NCBI GenBank assembly: GCA_029204225.1
Contig: CM055098.1
Location: forward strand, 4,834,107 to 4,898,106
DNA: 64,000 nucleotides
Direction: 5' to 3'
Source: Diphasiastrum complanatum
Taxonomy: Eukaryota > Streptophyta > Lycopodiopsida > Lycopodiales > Lycopodiaceae
The position numbers and the translations under genes are program-made. Positions 34,201 to 48,100 of the stretch are shown in pieces. Every line of letters begins with the position of its first letter. The first letter of the stretch is position 1. Below the pieces are notes generated by a model. It saw only the letters and a program-made list of their open reading frames with translations. It was not told where the DNA came from and did not search any database.

Positions 34201-37200
34201 CTCAAATGTCTAGGTGTCTAGGAGGCCACATTTTCAAGAGGCTAAAACACTGAAAATCACTATAACTCAATGCATGGCCTCGATCTGAGGCCAACAACAT
34301 GCTTGTTACTGATATTAGACACTGACAATGATGCTTATCAGATGCAATTGGAGCAGCATAGCAATAACTGATCAAACAACAAGTTTCTTCATGACAATGA
34401 GTGCGCTAGAGGTAACTGCTGATAACAAGTTGTAGCTATGGACCTGGCCGACCCCAATGTTTCCAACATGCAGCCAAAACTGCCCTCAAAAAGCCAGCAA
34501 CATGCCCCCCAAGCATCAACTCTGGAGGTTAAGGCACTAAGTCAAAAGACTTCTCCAAAAAACACTCAAAAGAGCTTGTTTTTCATGTTGTTCAAGCTCG
34601 TTTTTAGCTACTAATCCTCACAAGTTCACTACTGCTCCTTGCAATTGATTCTCAGGCTCATAATCATCCTAGTGGTGTCCTCAACAGCTGCAGGTAGCTT
34701 CAGATCACTCCACCCCATCAAATTTATGATTTCTAGACAAGAAATCCACGATTTTTGCTCAATACCTCCTATTTTGCAATAAACCAACATTCAATCTTGC
34801 ATGTAGGTTTACAGAACCTATACTGATGCAAAATCGACCTCCTTACAACATACAATCGTCTGACAATAGCAATTTACTATTCCAAGTACCATTTCTAATC
34901 AAAAACCTTGAATTTCACTAAAAACACTAGTTTTCCGCTTATAACCAAAGAACTCTGACATGCAATCACCATACTCTGTGAATCCCTTAAAAACAAGTCT
35001 TTGCCTTCACTAGAAACCACCAGATGCAGCCTCAACTAAACTATATCAGAAATTTTCATTCTTGAATTACTGATGCACAAGCACAGAGGGCTTCAGAAAT
35101 CTCATACCTAGAGATAGGTTCCTCCACCAAGATACAAAAGAACAAAATGTTACAACTCAATACCATAACCTGTGGAATAGCAGCATGGAACTCCACCTTT
35201 CACTCCAATCGTAAGCCTTCCTCTAATACCAGTGCAATGACCTCCCCAAGATCAAGCTCACAAGCACATTGAAAGGAAACAGTGGAGCCAAACCATCCAA
35301 CCAACTGGAAGCTGGGAGTCAAACCCCAATCAGCTTCTCCCCCAAGCCATGGTGACTGAATACAGGTAAGGATAGGATTTCGGCAACTGATTACCTGAAA
35401 CTGGCAATAGAGGGCGGGTGATTCCCTATAGGCATATGTGTACACCTGGGGATCCCCATTCTCAACCAATTGCTTTTAATCTCCTCTGCATGCATATAAA
35501 GTCGTCGATCACCATGCACTAGCTCCACATGTCCTAATGGGTGTGCCTAGACTCTCACAAGGTTATTAACTACATTTTTGGCCTAGTTCGGAATGACGAG
35601 GCGTAACTAATAAACTCCTACACTAGAGTACCGAAAATCCACGTCAAGAATTCTTCCGAATCCTCTGAACAAGACATGAATGTAACAGTTAGTTTATGCA
35701 TCAAGATAGGACAAGTACCACAAGAAAATCATCTTTGCATTTTAATTCAAATTTATAAGAGGGAAAATAAAAGTTTGCTAGATGAGCGGCACAGTTACTA
35801 CCATGGGAATACCTATCCTTTGTTGGAAAAGAGAATCACCTTGAGCAATATATAAATTATCCTAGAGGACGTGCAGCCAAGAACAAAAATCATCAACTTC
35901 CACAATTTTAGTGAATCTTCTCTTCTTTGAATCGACATAATGATTCTCATATACAACATTGGGATCTCACTAAAATCTTCAAATAGAATTTGGGAGTTGC
36001 TCTGACTCAATGTTCGGTGTCAAAGCTAGAAATGGTGAGATTCTTTTAAAATAGTGGTTTAGTAGGGCGTGGAAACCCCTCCAAAGTTTGGGCTACATAT
36101 AGCATGTTATGTATAGAGGTGGTGTCTTGCTAATTCTAGCTCTAGAACCCACATGGGTCCTTAACCTACTTGATTTACTTGCCTAATTAGCACAAGTGGG
36201 GTGTACTATGTACATAAATGTTTTACCCCCATGTCTTATGCACAACTTACAAGTATACAAGCCTTAAGGGGCAAAATAGGCATTTATTTCAACAAATGCT
36301 TGGTTGGTCATGTGAATCACAAATAGATATATATCTTAGAAGCCCGTTCCGACCAAGATGGGTCGGGCCAAATGTTCCGTACGTTCCGTACGTTTCAAAA
36401 CGTTCCTGGTCGGAACGAAATTTCTTAAGTTATAAAAAAAAATGCATTTTATATGATTAAATCCTTTGTTAAAAAAACGTATTTTTTTATTTTTTTTTGA
36501 GGGCATCATTCCGGAACGGAACGCGTTCCGTTTCGGAACGGGCAACTAGATATATATATATCATAGTTGCAGCGAACGCCATTCAGGAATCGCGATTCGC
36601 TACAGCGAATCGTGGACATAATCGTTAAAAAAAAAACCCAGAAACCCGAATTTCGGCCTCTTCCTCGTGCACAGAACCCGCGCCAGCAGTGGAGGAGGCA
36701 AATTTTTTTTCTGAGAGCTGTGGGCGTCCAATCTTCGCAAGTGAATACTTGGCAGGCATCTACTCGACGATACGGAGTTGGTGTGCACGGTGTCGGGTGG
36801 GTCTGAGCTTCGTGGAGAGCAAAACGACCAATTTTTGATATTTGGTAAGTGTAGGCTTGATTATTTGCAATTGTTGACATTGAGTTGTAGGCAACCAAAT
36901 CGAGCGTAGTTTGGCTCTAGACCACCTTTCTTCACGCCCACAGTGATTCCTACAGCGTCAGTTTCAGCCGTTACGACACGCCTAGCGAGATTTGAACACC
37001 ACATTCCAAATACTTGTGTATTTTGGCCATTTTCACATAATGGCTTGTTGGAAACCGAGTGAGGTGATGTCTGAGCCTAGAATGCATTTCCACATGCTTG
37101 CACAGACTCCTATGACCTCCGTTCCGCCCGTCTACGTCCGTATCACAAATTTCAATTTTCATGCCCTGATTCCATACTTTTTAGGGTTTAGGCGTGGACC

Positions 37201-40200
37201 ATCGTGCAAACATCTGCTAGGGGCACGGTTTAGGCCCACACTGCACTCCTTTATGCCTGCACGGACTCCGACGCTAACGTCAGTCGCCTGTTATCCCTCA
37301 TACAGAAATTATTCTATCCCACGCCCTAATCTCATGTTCTTCTCTGACACTTGATATAATGTGTGAACTGGAATCGTTCTGATGTATGCTCTGGTATTTT
37401 GAGCTCGGTAATGTTGTTCAATGCAATGTATTTTTTTTCTACTGAACGTTTGCCTGATTATTTGTTGTTTGCAGGTTTAGGGTCGTGTTGATACGATGCC
37501 AGTGCGGGACCGAGGCCTTTGGGCCGAGGTTGAGCTTACCGACGGGGATGTGGGCACACACCATGGCTCAAGCACCTGCAGATGGAGATGCTTGCATTGC
37601 GGTGGTCACTTCACGGGATCACTCACCAGGGTTAGGGCTCACTTGCTGCGGGTTAGAGGGCCAGATGGGCGGACATTGGACATATCTGATTGCCCCAGGA
37701 TTTCTGATGAGGATCTGCAGAGGTTGTCTACCATGTACGGGCCCGGTACTGCATCACAGGGTTCTAGACAGGGACAGGCAGCAGGAGCAGCTACAGGCAG
37801 GCATGCAGGAGGGCTCACAGGCAGACAGGCAGACAGGCAGGGCCTACCATGGATATTGGGCCCAGTACATCACGGGCAGGGCATGGTACAGCTGCAGGGC
37901 GTAGTACATCATGGGTTGGGCATGGTACAGGTGCAGGGCCCAGTACATCACGGGCAGAGCATGGTACAGCTGCAGGGCCTAGTACAACACAAACAAAGCA
38001 TGGTTCAGGTGCAGGGCCTAGTACAGCACCTTCAGTTCCATCCGCAGCAGCAGCAGGACCATCAAATGAGCATGTTGGTTCAGCAGCAGCGGGTGCTTCT
38101 CGACCCTCCTCCTCGGCAGCAAATGCACCACATGCTTCGGCAGATGTTGCCAGAGAGAGTGACACACCCACGGATCAGCCATCCGTTGGGCATGCTAGAC
38201 CACGAGCACCATATACACAACAGAGAGGGGTTAGGCCCAAGCAGCAGACCCTTGATCGATGCGGCTGGCAGAGAGAGCAACAGGCCCGTTGCACTCGACT
38301 GTGTGGCCAGTTCTTTTACGAGTGCGGCATTGCCTTTGTTGTTGCTGACACTTGGGTGTTCAGGGAGTTCTGTGCACAGATGGCGGCCGTGGATGCTACA
38401 TGGACACCTCCCAGGCGAGAGGCACTACGAGGCAAGTTGCTTCGTCAGGAGGAGGAGACCATCACGCGGGAGTTGAGTTCCATTCGCTCAGCTTGGAAGC
38501 AGTAAGTAACTTGTCTTTCTAATCTCTTTGCATGTGTTTAGGATTTACTGGTGCCGCAATTTTTGCATGTAGCTAATGGGTGTTTTGCGGCAGGTATGGA
38601 TGCACGATATTGAGTGATGGATGGACCGACATTCGTCGGCGATCCGTCATCAATGTCTTGGTTTCTTGCCCGCTTGGCACAGTATTCCTACGTGGCGTGG
38701 ATGCCACTCGAGGTGGTGACGCCATCACAGCCGATTTCATATGGGAGGTCATTAGAGATGTTATTGCTGACATTGGAGTTGAGCACGTGGTTCAGGTTGT
38801 CACCAACAACGCCTCGAACTGCAAGCAGATGGGCGAGATTATGATGAGGGAGCACCCCAGCATTGTGTGGACACCCTGTGCTGCACATTGCATAGACTTG
38901 CTCATCCATGACCTGTGTGCGCTTCCATGGATCAGAGAGGTATAGTTTGTTCTATTTGCTATGCTTTTTTCCTTCGATGCTGCTAACCACATCTCAACTA
39001 CTGTCTAAACTTTTTTACTGGGTGTTTGTGTTGCAGATCACTTCTACGGCCATGCGCCTGGTCACTTTTGTCACCAGGAAGAGGCGTGTGTTGGCCCTGT
39101 TCCGCACCTTCTCCACCCTAAACTTGAAGAAGCCCGCACCCACGCGCTTTGCGTTTTACTTCTTGGTGCTAGAGCGATTGGTGGTGGTGAAGGACGCAGT
39201 GCGGCGGATGGTTTCCGGGACTTTACAGACCTCCCCCATTCGGCATTTTTCCAGTCCACTGTGTACGGCGACAACTTCTGGAGAGCTGCTGAGGAGATTA
39301 GTGGGATCCTATTACCCATTTACAGAGTGCTGCGCCTGGTAGACCGTGAGGGGTGCACCCTCGGTCTCATTTACGAGTTCATGGACTGCATCAGCGAGGG
39401 GATACTGTTGTCAGCCTTGGACGAGCTCAGGTATGACTCTTCAGTGTCTAGTTTGTGTTTCTCACTCGAGTCTGATGCGTTTCTTTTATGCTATGGTTTA
39501 GTGATTGTTGTAATTTGTCTGCTGCAGGAGGCGCGAGATCTCACGCATCTGGGAGCCCAGATGGGACTACTTCCACCGACCCATCCACGTCGTAGCCCAC
39601 ATGTTGCACCCCTTGTGGCGCTCTACACGAGAGAGGGACGATCCGGAGCTGCACCGGGGATGGGTGGAGTACACGGAGCGGTACGTGTGAGAAATCGGTT
39701 GGTAGCAATGTTACTGCAGTATTGTACTCATTGGTAGTGTCTGAATTCGAGGGGTCTTACATGTGCCATGTTTTTCCTTTTGCCAACAGGTTCGATGCTG
39801 GCCAACATTGCAAGCCAGCTGCTCGCATTTGAGCGCTTCCAGTTTCCTTTCGATGGAGAGCAGAGTCGGCGGAGGGAGGATCAGCTGAGGCCCGTTACAT
39901 GGTGGTGCATCCACGGGCGCAGCACAGGTGACCTGAGGCGATTGGCTGAGAGAGTCCTTGCACAGGACTATTCTGCAGGAGCTTGTGTTGGAGCACCTGG
40001 GCCTTGTATCACACGCAGAAGAGGAACAGGTTGTCCATCGAGTAGTGTAGGCGGTTGGTGTTTGTGAACACCAACGGCCGTATGCTGAGGCGCACACAAG
40101 GAGAGGGTTAAATGCTCGAGGTGAGTCACATCATCACTCCTTTTTTCTTGGTATGCTTTGATGAATTGATTTGCTTTCAAAATATGCAGTGAGTTGCACA

Positions 40201-41169
40201 ATACCTGCCTAACAACAATGTATTGTTTTTGGTTGCAGGTGGACCCTGACACTTGCTTGGTGGATTCGATAGCTGCTGCTCCTCGGGCACCACCCACACA
40301 GGAGGAGATGGATTATGAGATCCATAGAGAGCTCTACAGACAGGCACAGGCTGACGCACGGGCTTTACGGCTGCAGAGGAGGACAGAGAGGCAGAGGGAA
40401 AGGGCTGAGGAGGGAGATGACGAGGTCTCGGAGGGTGGAGAGTTGCTCGGGGCAAACTATGTGGAAGAGGAGTGGCTTGAGGGAGATACAGAGGAGGACG
40501 AGGAGATGTGGGAGGAGGCACAGGGGGATGACCTGGCTGACCTGCTGGTGGACCCTGATGCAGAGACAGAGGAGGAGCCAGCCATTCCTGCACGTAGGCC
40601 TAGGGGGAGACCTAGAGGTTCTAGGAGGGGGGGGCTGAGTACTCTTTTTGTAGACAGGAGTGGAGCATCACAGGCAGCCGTCGGCCAGGCATCATCACAA
40701 TGGGTAGGGCCATCCCAGGGCGTAGGGTCGCAGCCACCTGACACACATGCACGACGGAGTAGACACAGGGCTGGGGGCAGCCAGATGGGGGCCAGAGAAG
40801 GGGAGAGAGGCAGAGGCAGAGGCAGGGGGAGGGGGGTGGTCCAGAGCCAGGGCACGCAGCAGGGATCCAGAGCACGCAGCAGAGCCAGGGCCACACCACG
40901 GCATATGGCTCCCTCCAGTTCCAATTCATCTGCGGACCCATGGGACCTGCAGTCCACAGATTCGGATGATTTATCCTACCATGACTCTGACGAGCCTTAG
41001 TTATATAGTTTTCATTACGTTCATGGAACATCATTGTACCCCTTTTCGGTGCCATGTGGCCCGATATTATATATTATGATGATCCTATTCACAGCATTGT
41101 CGTGATTCAGTATTGTTCTTTGTGGTTTTAGTTCAGTAACTTCGGTTTTATGGTTTATGATTTATGGTT

Positions 41170-41206
<37 letters not shown>

Positions 41207-42094
41207 GGTTGTTTTGTCAAAAATTGTTTTATTTAAGGCTAAAGTTCGGAATGATTCAGCTAGGTTTTTGTTCAGCATGGTTTTAGTTCCGTTTGTTGTG
41301 AATCGTAATCAGAGAGAGAGAGATAGAGAGAGGGAGAATCAGAGAAAGGGAGATTCTTGCTGTGTTCACTGGGAATGCCCCAATGTGTTCTCTTTTTTTT
41401 ATATGGGATGCAGCTTTAGCGTAAAGGGACCATCCTGCACCTGAAACAGTCGGCAAACTACACAATCATATTCCCCTCGATCAGAGCTTTCATCTGATAC
41501 CCATATTGCACAAAAAAATTTCAAAAAAAAAAAAAAATCGATTCTACACGATTCTGGAAAAATCCCGAATCGCGAATCGGGATCGCGATTCGCGAATTGT
41601 GCTGCAACTATGATATATATATATATATCACCTGGAATGCTGAATCAACTTGCAGACCCACAAGTGCTTAAACATGATATTATGGCGATACTTCTTAATA
41701 GCATGCCAATTGAAAATAACAATGTTATATGTACTCTTGGTGACCTTCCTAATCAATCACTTGAAAGCACAATTATTGTTTTGCTTGAAGAGGAACATAG
41801 AATGAAGAAGAGTTCTAACACAACACCTTCTAGGAGGCTGCTCTGTTTGCTAGGTGGAAATTGTTGTTGGATGCTCTCATGATGAGTAGTAAGAAGGTAG
41901 AGCTAGAAATCCGAAGAATGTGGGAAAAGGGTTTTGTCCACATTTGCCCTTGAATGTATTTGAAGTGCAGTTGAAATGAACTGAAAATGATGTGCATTTA
42001 GAACTTTCTAGAGAGAGAACATGGCTATAGAAATAGAAGTTTCTAGAAAGAGCAAAGGTATAAAATGTGGAGAGGAGGAAATGAGCGCATCACG

Positions 42095-42167
<73 letters not shown>

Positions 42168-45100
42168 TTGATTTTTCATCTTTTAGCATTTTTTAGGGTA
42201 TTTTTTAGGTTTTCTTAGGTTTGAGATGAAAAATAGCAATAATGGTAATTTTCCCATCCATCTACCATTATACCCTCCAAGTTTCATGTTAAGGAACTTC
42301 GCACCTTGATACGCACAAGATGGAATTGGCACAAGCAAACGAATAGGTGAATGTCCATCTTTCAAAAGTAGCTTACTTTTTTCCTTTCTCTGCTGCTTTA
42401 ACTTCTTGATTGGCACCCTGAAAAGCAACAGTGTCTGGTCTTTTTGCAAGTTGCCTGGGGACAATATCCTCAAAAGGATTCCAGAGTACCTAAAATAGAA
42501 ATGTTTGTAAGGAGATTGAGAATACTGGAAATCTCAAATGAGATATAGTCATACTAAAGATTACTCAAATGACAACTACAGAATTCCACCATATGAAAGA
42601 CAACATCGTAATTGCCAACTTCCAGGCAGCAGTTATTAACACTAAAATAATATTGAGACATCTTACATATAATCAACTGGTTGCCTAAAGTTCAATTTAA
42701 AATTCTTCCTATTCTCAACATAAGATGATAGCGCACACAGATTAGCTTGACGCATTAAGCAGCTGACTATAGCTTACACACAAATATATAAAAGCTTTCG
42801 ACAAGGACCCCACAAAAAATATCAATCTCATTTTCAGCTTTTAGCAGGTCATTTCATACGATGCCCTTCAATCCAAAATCCTGTAAAATGGTAATACTAA
42901 TGCTTTTCTGCAAGTAAAAAGCCTCTTGAAGGACACCTCATTCTTGTAATAATTAAATTTGCTTCAGTTGGGTGCTCTAATTTGGGCCCTCACCCTGATT
43001 TGCCTGAACTTAGGATGTGGCTTCCAAACTGTATTCACAAGGTTGAAGGCCAAAGGGTTTTTGGATTGGTGATGACTTTCAAATAACAAAAGACAGAATT
43101 ACAAGCAAAATGAGCACATAAAAACAGATCATAGAGGGGAAAATAAGGGGGAAAGAGTGGTGAAGGGGGAGAGCTTCAGTGGCTCAGGGAAAAACAAAGA
43201 AGTTTGCAAAATGGTGATTGTTTTCCCCAGGAGAAATCTTACTATGTCCTACTCTAAGCTAGACTATGCTTATAGACATTGAATTGATCACAAATTATGC
43301 TCCACTGTTTGTCATGCACTCTTTTGCAACCCTAGTCCACCTCCCCTTTTCTGATCGCCAGAAGTAGGCCTTTTTCTAAGTTTTCATCCAGATTTTTATG
43401 AATTGGGCATAATTATATTGGGCATCTGGCTTGTGAACTTTGGCATTTGAGGTCCACATGAAACGCTATTTGATTACTGAGGTTCTTGTGGCCTCATTCA
43501 ATGGTCAATTCTCAACTCAGAATAGGTAGTGTCCAAAGCACCCTTACAAAGACATGATGTCAGAAGCTGCAATGTTGGGAAACATGAAGATGTTGCAAAA
43601 ATGAGATGCCAGAATAAGTAGTTGAAGATGTTTGCAAAATGGTTTCTCAAGGACCCTCTTCCCACAATGGTTGCAAGTTGCTGAAAGTGTCTCACTAAGT
43701 GTGTTGACCAACACTGCCCAAATGAAAACATGAAACAACCCATTGTAAATGTAAGACGATTTCACGTTGTTGGCTGAAATACATAGTTGGTGGTACCACA
43801 CTAGGCAGATGGACCAACTTCCAAGAATGCCGATGGAACGCATTATCAGGGACGTCATGGCTAAACAATGTGTTAGTGAAGCTGCAAAAGGATCCATGAC
43901 ACGAACAATTACATAAGTATTTTTGCAGAAATGTAATAAGAACATGATGAAAGCTCAGGGAACCAAACAGAGTCTTCCAAAATCATTAGTTAACCAAACA
44001 AAGCTCTTTCTGAGAAGCCTGCTCATCAAGGCCAAAATCATGATAGTACGGTAGAAATTGAAAGCATAGAATACAAAGATAAGGCATCAACAAAGAGTCA
44101 GAAATGATCAAAGAAATAGAAAATATGATGCTACATATATAAGGGCATTAATGTAGCTTAGTTCTCTACATTTCACTTAAAAACCCTGAAAGTTCGAAAA
44201 GAGAAAAACTTAGAAAAAAGTGCGAATTTTTATCCACAAGATAAGGAAAAGTGCTTACATTAGTAACTCATAGTCACATGCGGGAAAGAGCACACAATCA
44301 CTAGATAATACAACTAATTAGTACACTCCAACTCAAAGAGCTTTAGGCATAATCATCAACAAAAATTCTTATGGAACTAATCCCACTCATTGATAACAGT
44401 CAGCCCTAGCTTGAGATCTACTAATAGTAGCTCAAGTTTCTAGGTCAGGGACCCAATGGAATTTAAAACAAAACTAGGAAAGATTACTGAATTTTTATTT
44501 TATTTGCCCTCATTATACAGATACAAGTGCATCATAATATATCATAAAGGAACATCAGGTATAGACTTACTGGCATAGTATGCCATGTGCTTTCAGATCA
44601 ATTGCATGAAACAAAGTAATAACTGGTCAATCTCTAACATTTCCCCATAAAGGATTATTCTATTTTCCTCTAGACCCACAGAGTTTCTAGACTTTACAAG
44701 CTTTTCTATACTGCAACTCTTCATGAATAGACTGGTAATATTCTCTTGTGTAATACAGTAAACAAGCTAAATTTCACTAGTAGTCAACTTTTGCTAATTG
44801 TGCTTCGTGTCATTAGGTAGTCTTTGTATACAAATGGCTTCACATGTTGAAGTAACTAGGCTTCACAAGAGTATCACACCATAGTAGGTTGCTTCATGTT
44901 GCTGCAAGAAACAGATCCCCTCCATAATAATAACATATAAAGTCGATACGTCCCCCACCCAATCTTGGAATCCAAAATCCCTCCATTTTACTTGACCCAC
45001 TTTTCAATACTTGATTCCATGATTTGATGTCTGTTTGATAAGGCTTCAAATCCATATTCATATTTTCAATGTATTTTCCTTGGCGAAGCTATTAAAGGAC

Positions 45101-48100
45101 TTAGTACACTTACTAACACGATAGCCAATGCTAGATAGTAGCAAATGAGGCTGCCAGCTAATTATTGCTTGAGATCACTTTATTAATTAGCCTAGGCCTT
45201 CTTTCTATCAAGCACAATTCCCTTTGTTTTTTGCTAGAAGGTTGTCTTCAAAAACTTCTCACTCCATATTAGCTGGTGGGGAAATTGCAGCTCCTTGCCT
45301 CCTTTCACTACTATTTAAGTCTTGTACCTGTCATTTCCGTTCTTGGGTCACACGGCCATCATTCGACAAGTGTGTTGGAAGTAATGATTGCTCGTAAGAA
45401 TGACCCAAGGGAGTCTAATATGTTTGAGGAAGTGCTTGTTGATGATTTGTGTGAGGAAGATATGCATATGATGCAATGAAAGCATCTTTAAAAATGAGAT
45501 TGTAGAAATCTTTGATGCAATGGGTTATGAAGCCAATGTGTGCGATACTCAAATTTTAGTCGGTTTCTTTGTTGGAAACATTAGAACCAGTATGTCAACT
45601 ACTTGTTCTGCACCAAACCAAACCAGTATGTCCAAGACAAGCAAGTTGTGGTTGGCTATAAGAACAAGAAAATTGCAGCCTGGTTTGGTGCACATGGTTA
45701 CGAATAGCAAAGATTTTAGCATCAAGAAAATTGTAGTTCGTTTTGATGCAGAAGAACAAATATTGAACTGTGAGTTAAAGGATCTGCAAACTAGAAATGT
45801 TGCAGACAAGATCAGTGTATAGACTACCTCGACACACTTGACGACGATACAAGGTATGATAAAGCTACTAGAACAAGGCATAAACTTGGTAAAGATGGGC
45901 ATAGAGGATATCCATATCATTCTTTTGTATTGTAGCTCTTGAGAGGTATACTTCATGTATTGTGTTAACTCTTATGGCCATGAGTTTATGGAAACGGGCA
46001 TGTTAAAGTTCAATCCTACACTTTAAATTAATGCCACATGGATGTCAACAATAACCGCCTAGATTACTTGATTACAAATCTGTTATGAATTTAGGGAGAC
46101 AAAGACCTACTTGAGTAGTTCTAGCTCAGTAGGTTAGTGTACCTACCACCAACCAAGGAGCTATGAGGATGTGGAGAGTGTTGAAATCAATGCCTATTTT
46201 GCCCCTTAAGGCTTGTATACTTGTAACTTGTAAGTTGTGCATAAGACATGGGGGTAAAACATTTATGTACATAGTACACCCCACTTGTGCTAATTAGGCA
46301 AGTAATAACAAGTAGGCCCATGTGGGTTCTAGAGCTAGAATTAGCAAGACGCCACCTCTATACATTACATGCTAAATGTAGCCCAAAGTTTGGAGGGGTT
46401 TCCACGCCCTACTGCTCTTTGAATAATCATTCAAGTTGTGTGAGCTTTGATGTCCTCTCTCTCTTGCCTTTGTGTTCTACTCCATAGCTGGTTTTTTCAA
46501 GCTTTCATAGTGTGCTTACTATGCTGTTATGATACTCCATAGCTAGGCCTTGGAATTTGTCATGGTATCAGAGCAAGTTATGTTGCCTGTGGTGTGGTGG
46601 AAGCTTGGACCTGTTTTGATCAGATTCCTGCCATTCCTGGAGAGCAGCTTACCTTTGAGGAGGGAGCACTTTTTGTAGGGGCATCTGATCTCTGTGCTAT
46701 CTGCATGGTTGGAGTACTGTTGGCAAGGGGAGTACAAGGAGCCAAAAAGTTTCTAATTTGGGACAAAATTTTGAGTCTTTTTGGACTGCCAGGACTGTAG
46801 GAGGGCGCTTTCTACAATGGGGACTTCAGTGAAAGTTCTGAGTGGATCTTGGACAAGGGCTAGGACAGCCATACAAGGGGATAGTTTCAAATCCAGAAGC
46901 TGAGGGTTATTGAGCAAGTGGCTGCATACCCTAGTTGGGTGAAAACCCCAGTTTGCCTTTTGTGTTTTATTTTTATCCAGCTATGTCTAGTCTTGCAGAG
47001 AGCCTGCTGAGTGAAGCCAGCCGGCTTGATGGCACTAACTTTAGCATATGGAAATTCAAGATCAAGAACATTCTTGAAGACAAAGAATGTTGGAAGCTTG
47101 TGACAGGTGAGGAGCCTGTTCCAACATCTGACAGGATCATCATGTCAGTGAGGGATAATGTGATTCCTCTAATCGGTTAGCCAAAGGGCCTGTGGATGCA
47201 TGGCACATTCTTTGTGCATTGTATGAGACAACAAGTACAACTAGGTTTCTCTACTTGAAGAACAAGTTGTATACTCTCAGAATGGAGACAGGGGAGACAG
47301 TTACTGATCATCTTACTAAGATTCAAGATATTAGATATCAGCTTTCTGTACTTGGAGAGTCTATTGCTGACAAAGACTTGGTGCCAATAGTTCTAAATAG
47401 CTTGTCATATGCTTATCAGAACTTTGTGATGATGATATCTGTGAGAGAGAAGTCTATGGTCTCTTGTTACAGGAGGAGATGAGGAGAGTTAATCTCTCCA
47501 AGAGGGAAGATTTCCAGGAGCATGCCTTTGCTTCTAAGAAGAAGCAAAATCCAGCCAAGGATAAGAAGAAAGGTAAAGGCAAGAACAAAGGAGCACCACA
47601 AACACTTGAGCAAGGAATGGAGAACTTGCAGATGTCAGAAGCACAATCCTCCTCGAATACTTCTTCCACACCTCGAAGGAAGGGGAATTGCAATTACTGT
47701 GGTAAATATGGACACTTTGCTTTTGAGTGCAGGAAGAAGCTTGCAGAGCAAAAGAAGGGCACAAAGAAGCAGGGAGGAAATGTTGTTGAGAGTGTTGCAA
47801 GAGAGGAGCAGAGTGAAATAAGGCAAGCTGAGTTATTCTCTGTTGCATTGGCCTCACAAGCTACAACAGGTGGTTGGTACATTGACTCAGGTACTTCAAA
47901 GCACATGACCCCTCATAGGGATTGGTTTGATACCTTTGTGGGGATTTGTGATGGACAAGAGGTGTGCCCAGGTGACAACTCAACACACAAGGTCAAGGGA
48001 AAGGGCACAGTACCTGTAAAGCTTCCATCAGGAGAAGTCAAAGTCATTAAGAATGTCTTATATGTACCAGGACTTGCTAAAAATCTTCTTTCAGTAGGAG

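Larger units (their letters stand above)
28001..35687 (-). mobile_element. Non-autonomous LTR retrotransposon (LARD-like), host of a nested element
   Basis: Minus-strand element with 5' LTR 35233-35687 (TGTTACATTC...GGTCATTGCA), one spacer base, then a primer-binding site TGGTATTAGAGG (35231-35220), and a partial 3' LTR at 28001-28325. The 5-bp duplication gttag is perfect at 27996-28000 and 35688-35692. After removing the nested element (28683-33300 and one duplication copy) about 3.1 kb remain, with no coding sequence I can find, so it must have moved with proteins from elsewhere. The 3' LTR lacks its U3 half; the polypurine tract is therefore lost. Confidence 0.85.
36562..41612 (+). mobile_element. 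hAT transposon, 5.05 kb, with transposase gene
   Basis: Ends are CATAGTTGCAGCGAA and ...TGCTGCAACTATG; flanks are atatatat at 36554-36561 and 41613-41620. Subterminal regions carry gaatcgcgattcgc palindromes. Inside is a plus-strand BED/DUF659 hAT transposase gene with introns. The insertion lies in intron 5 of the cyclophilin gene, in a TA tract next to the 215-bp element. Confidence 0.9.

Noticed and set aside
36335-41620. 8-bp duplication atatatat as strong proof of both hAT insertions
   Set aside because: The surrounding (TA)n tract would give this match by chance; element ends, not the duplication, carry the call.
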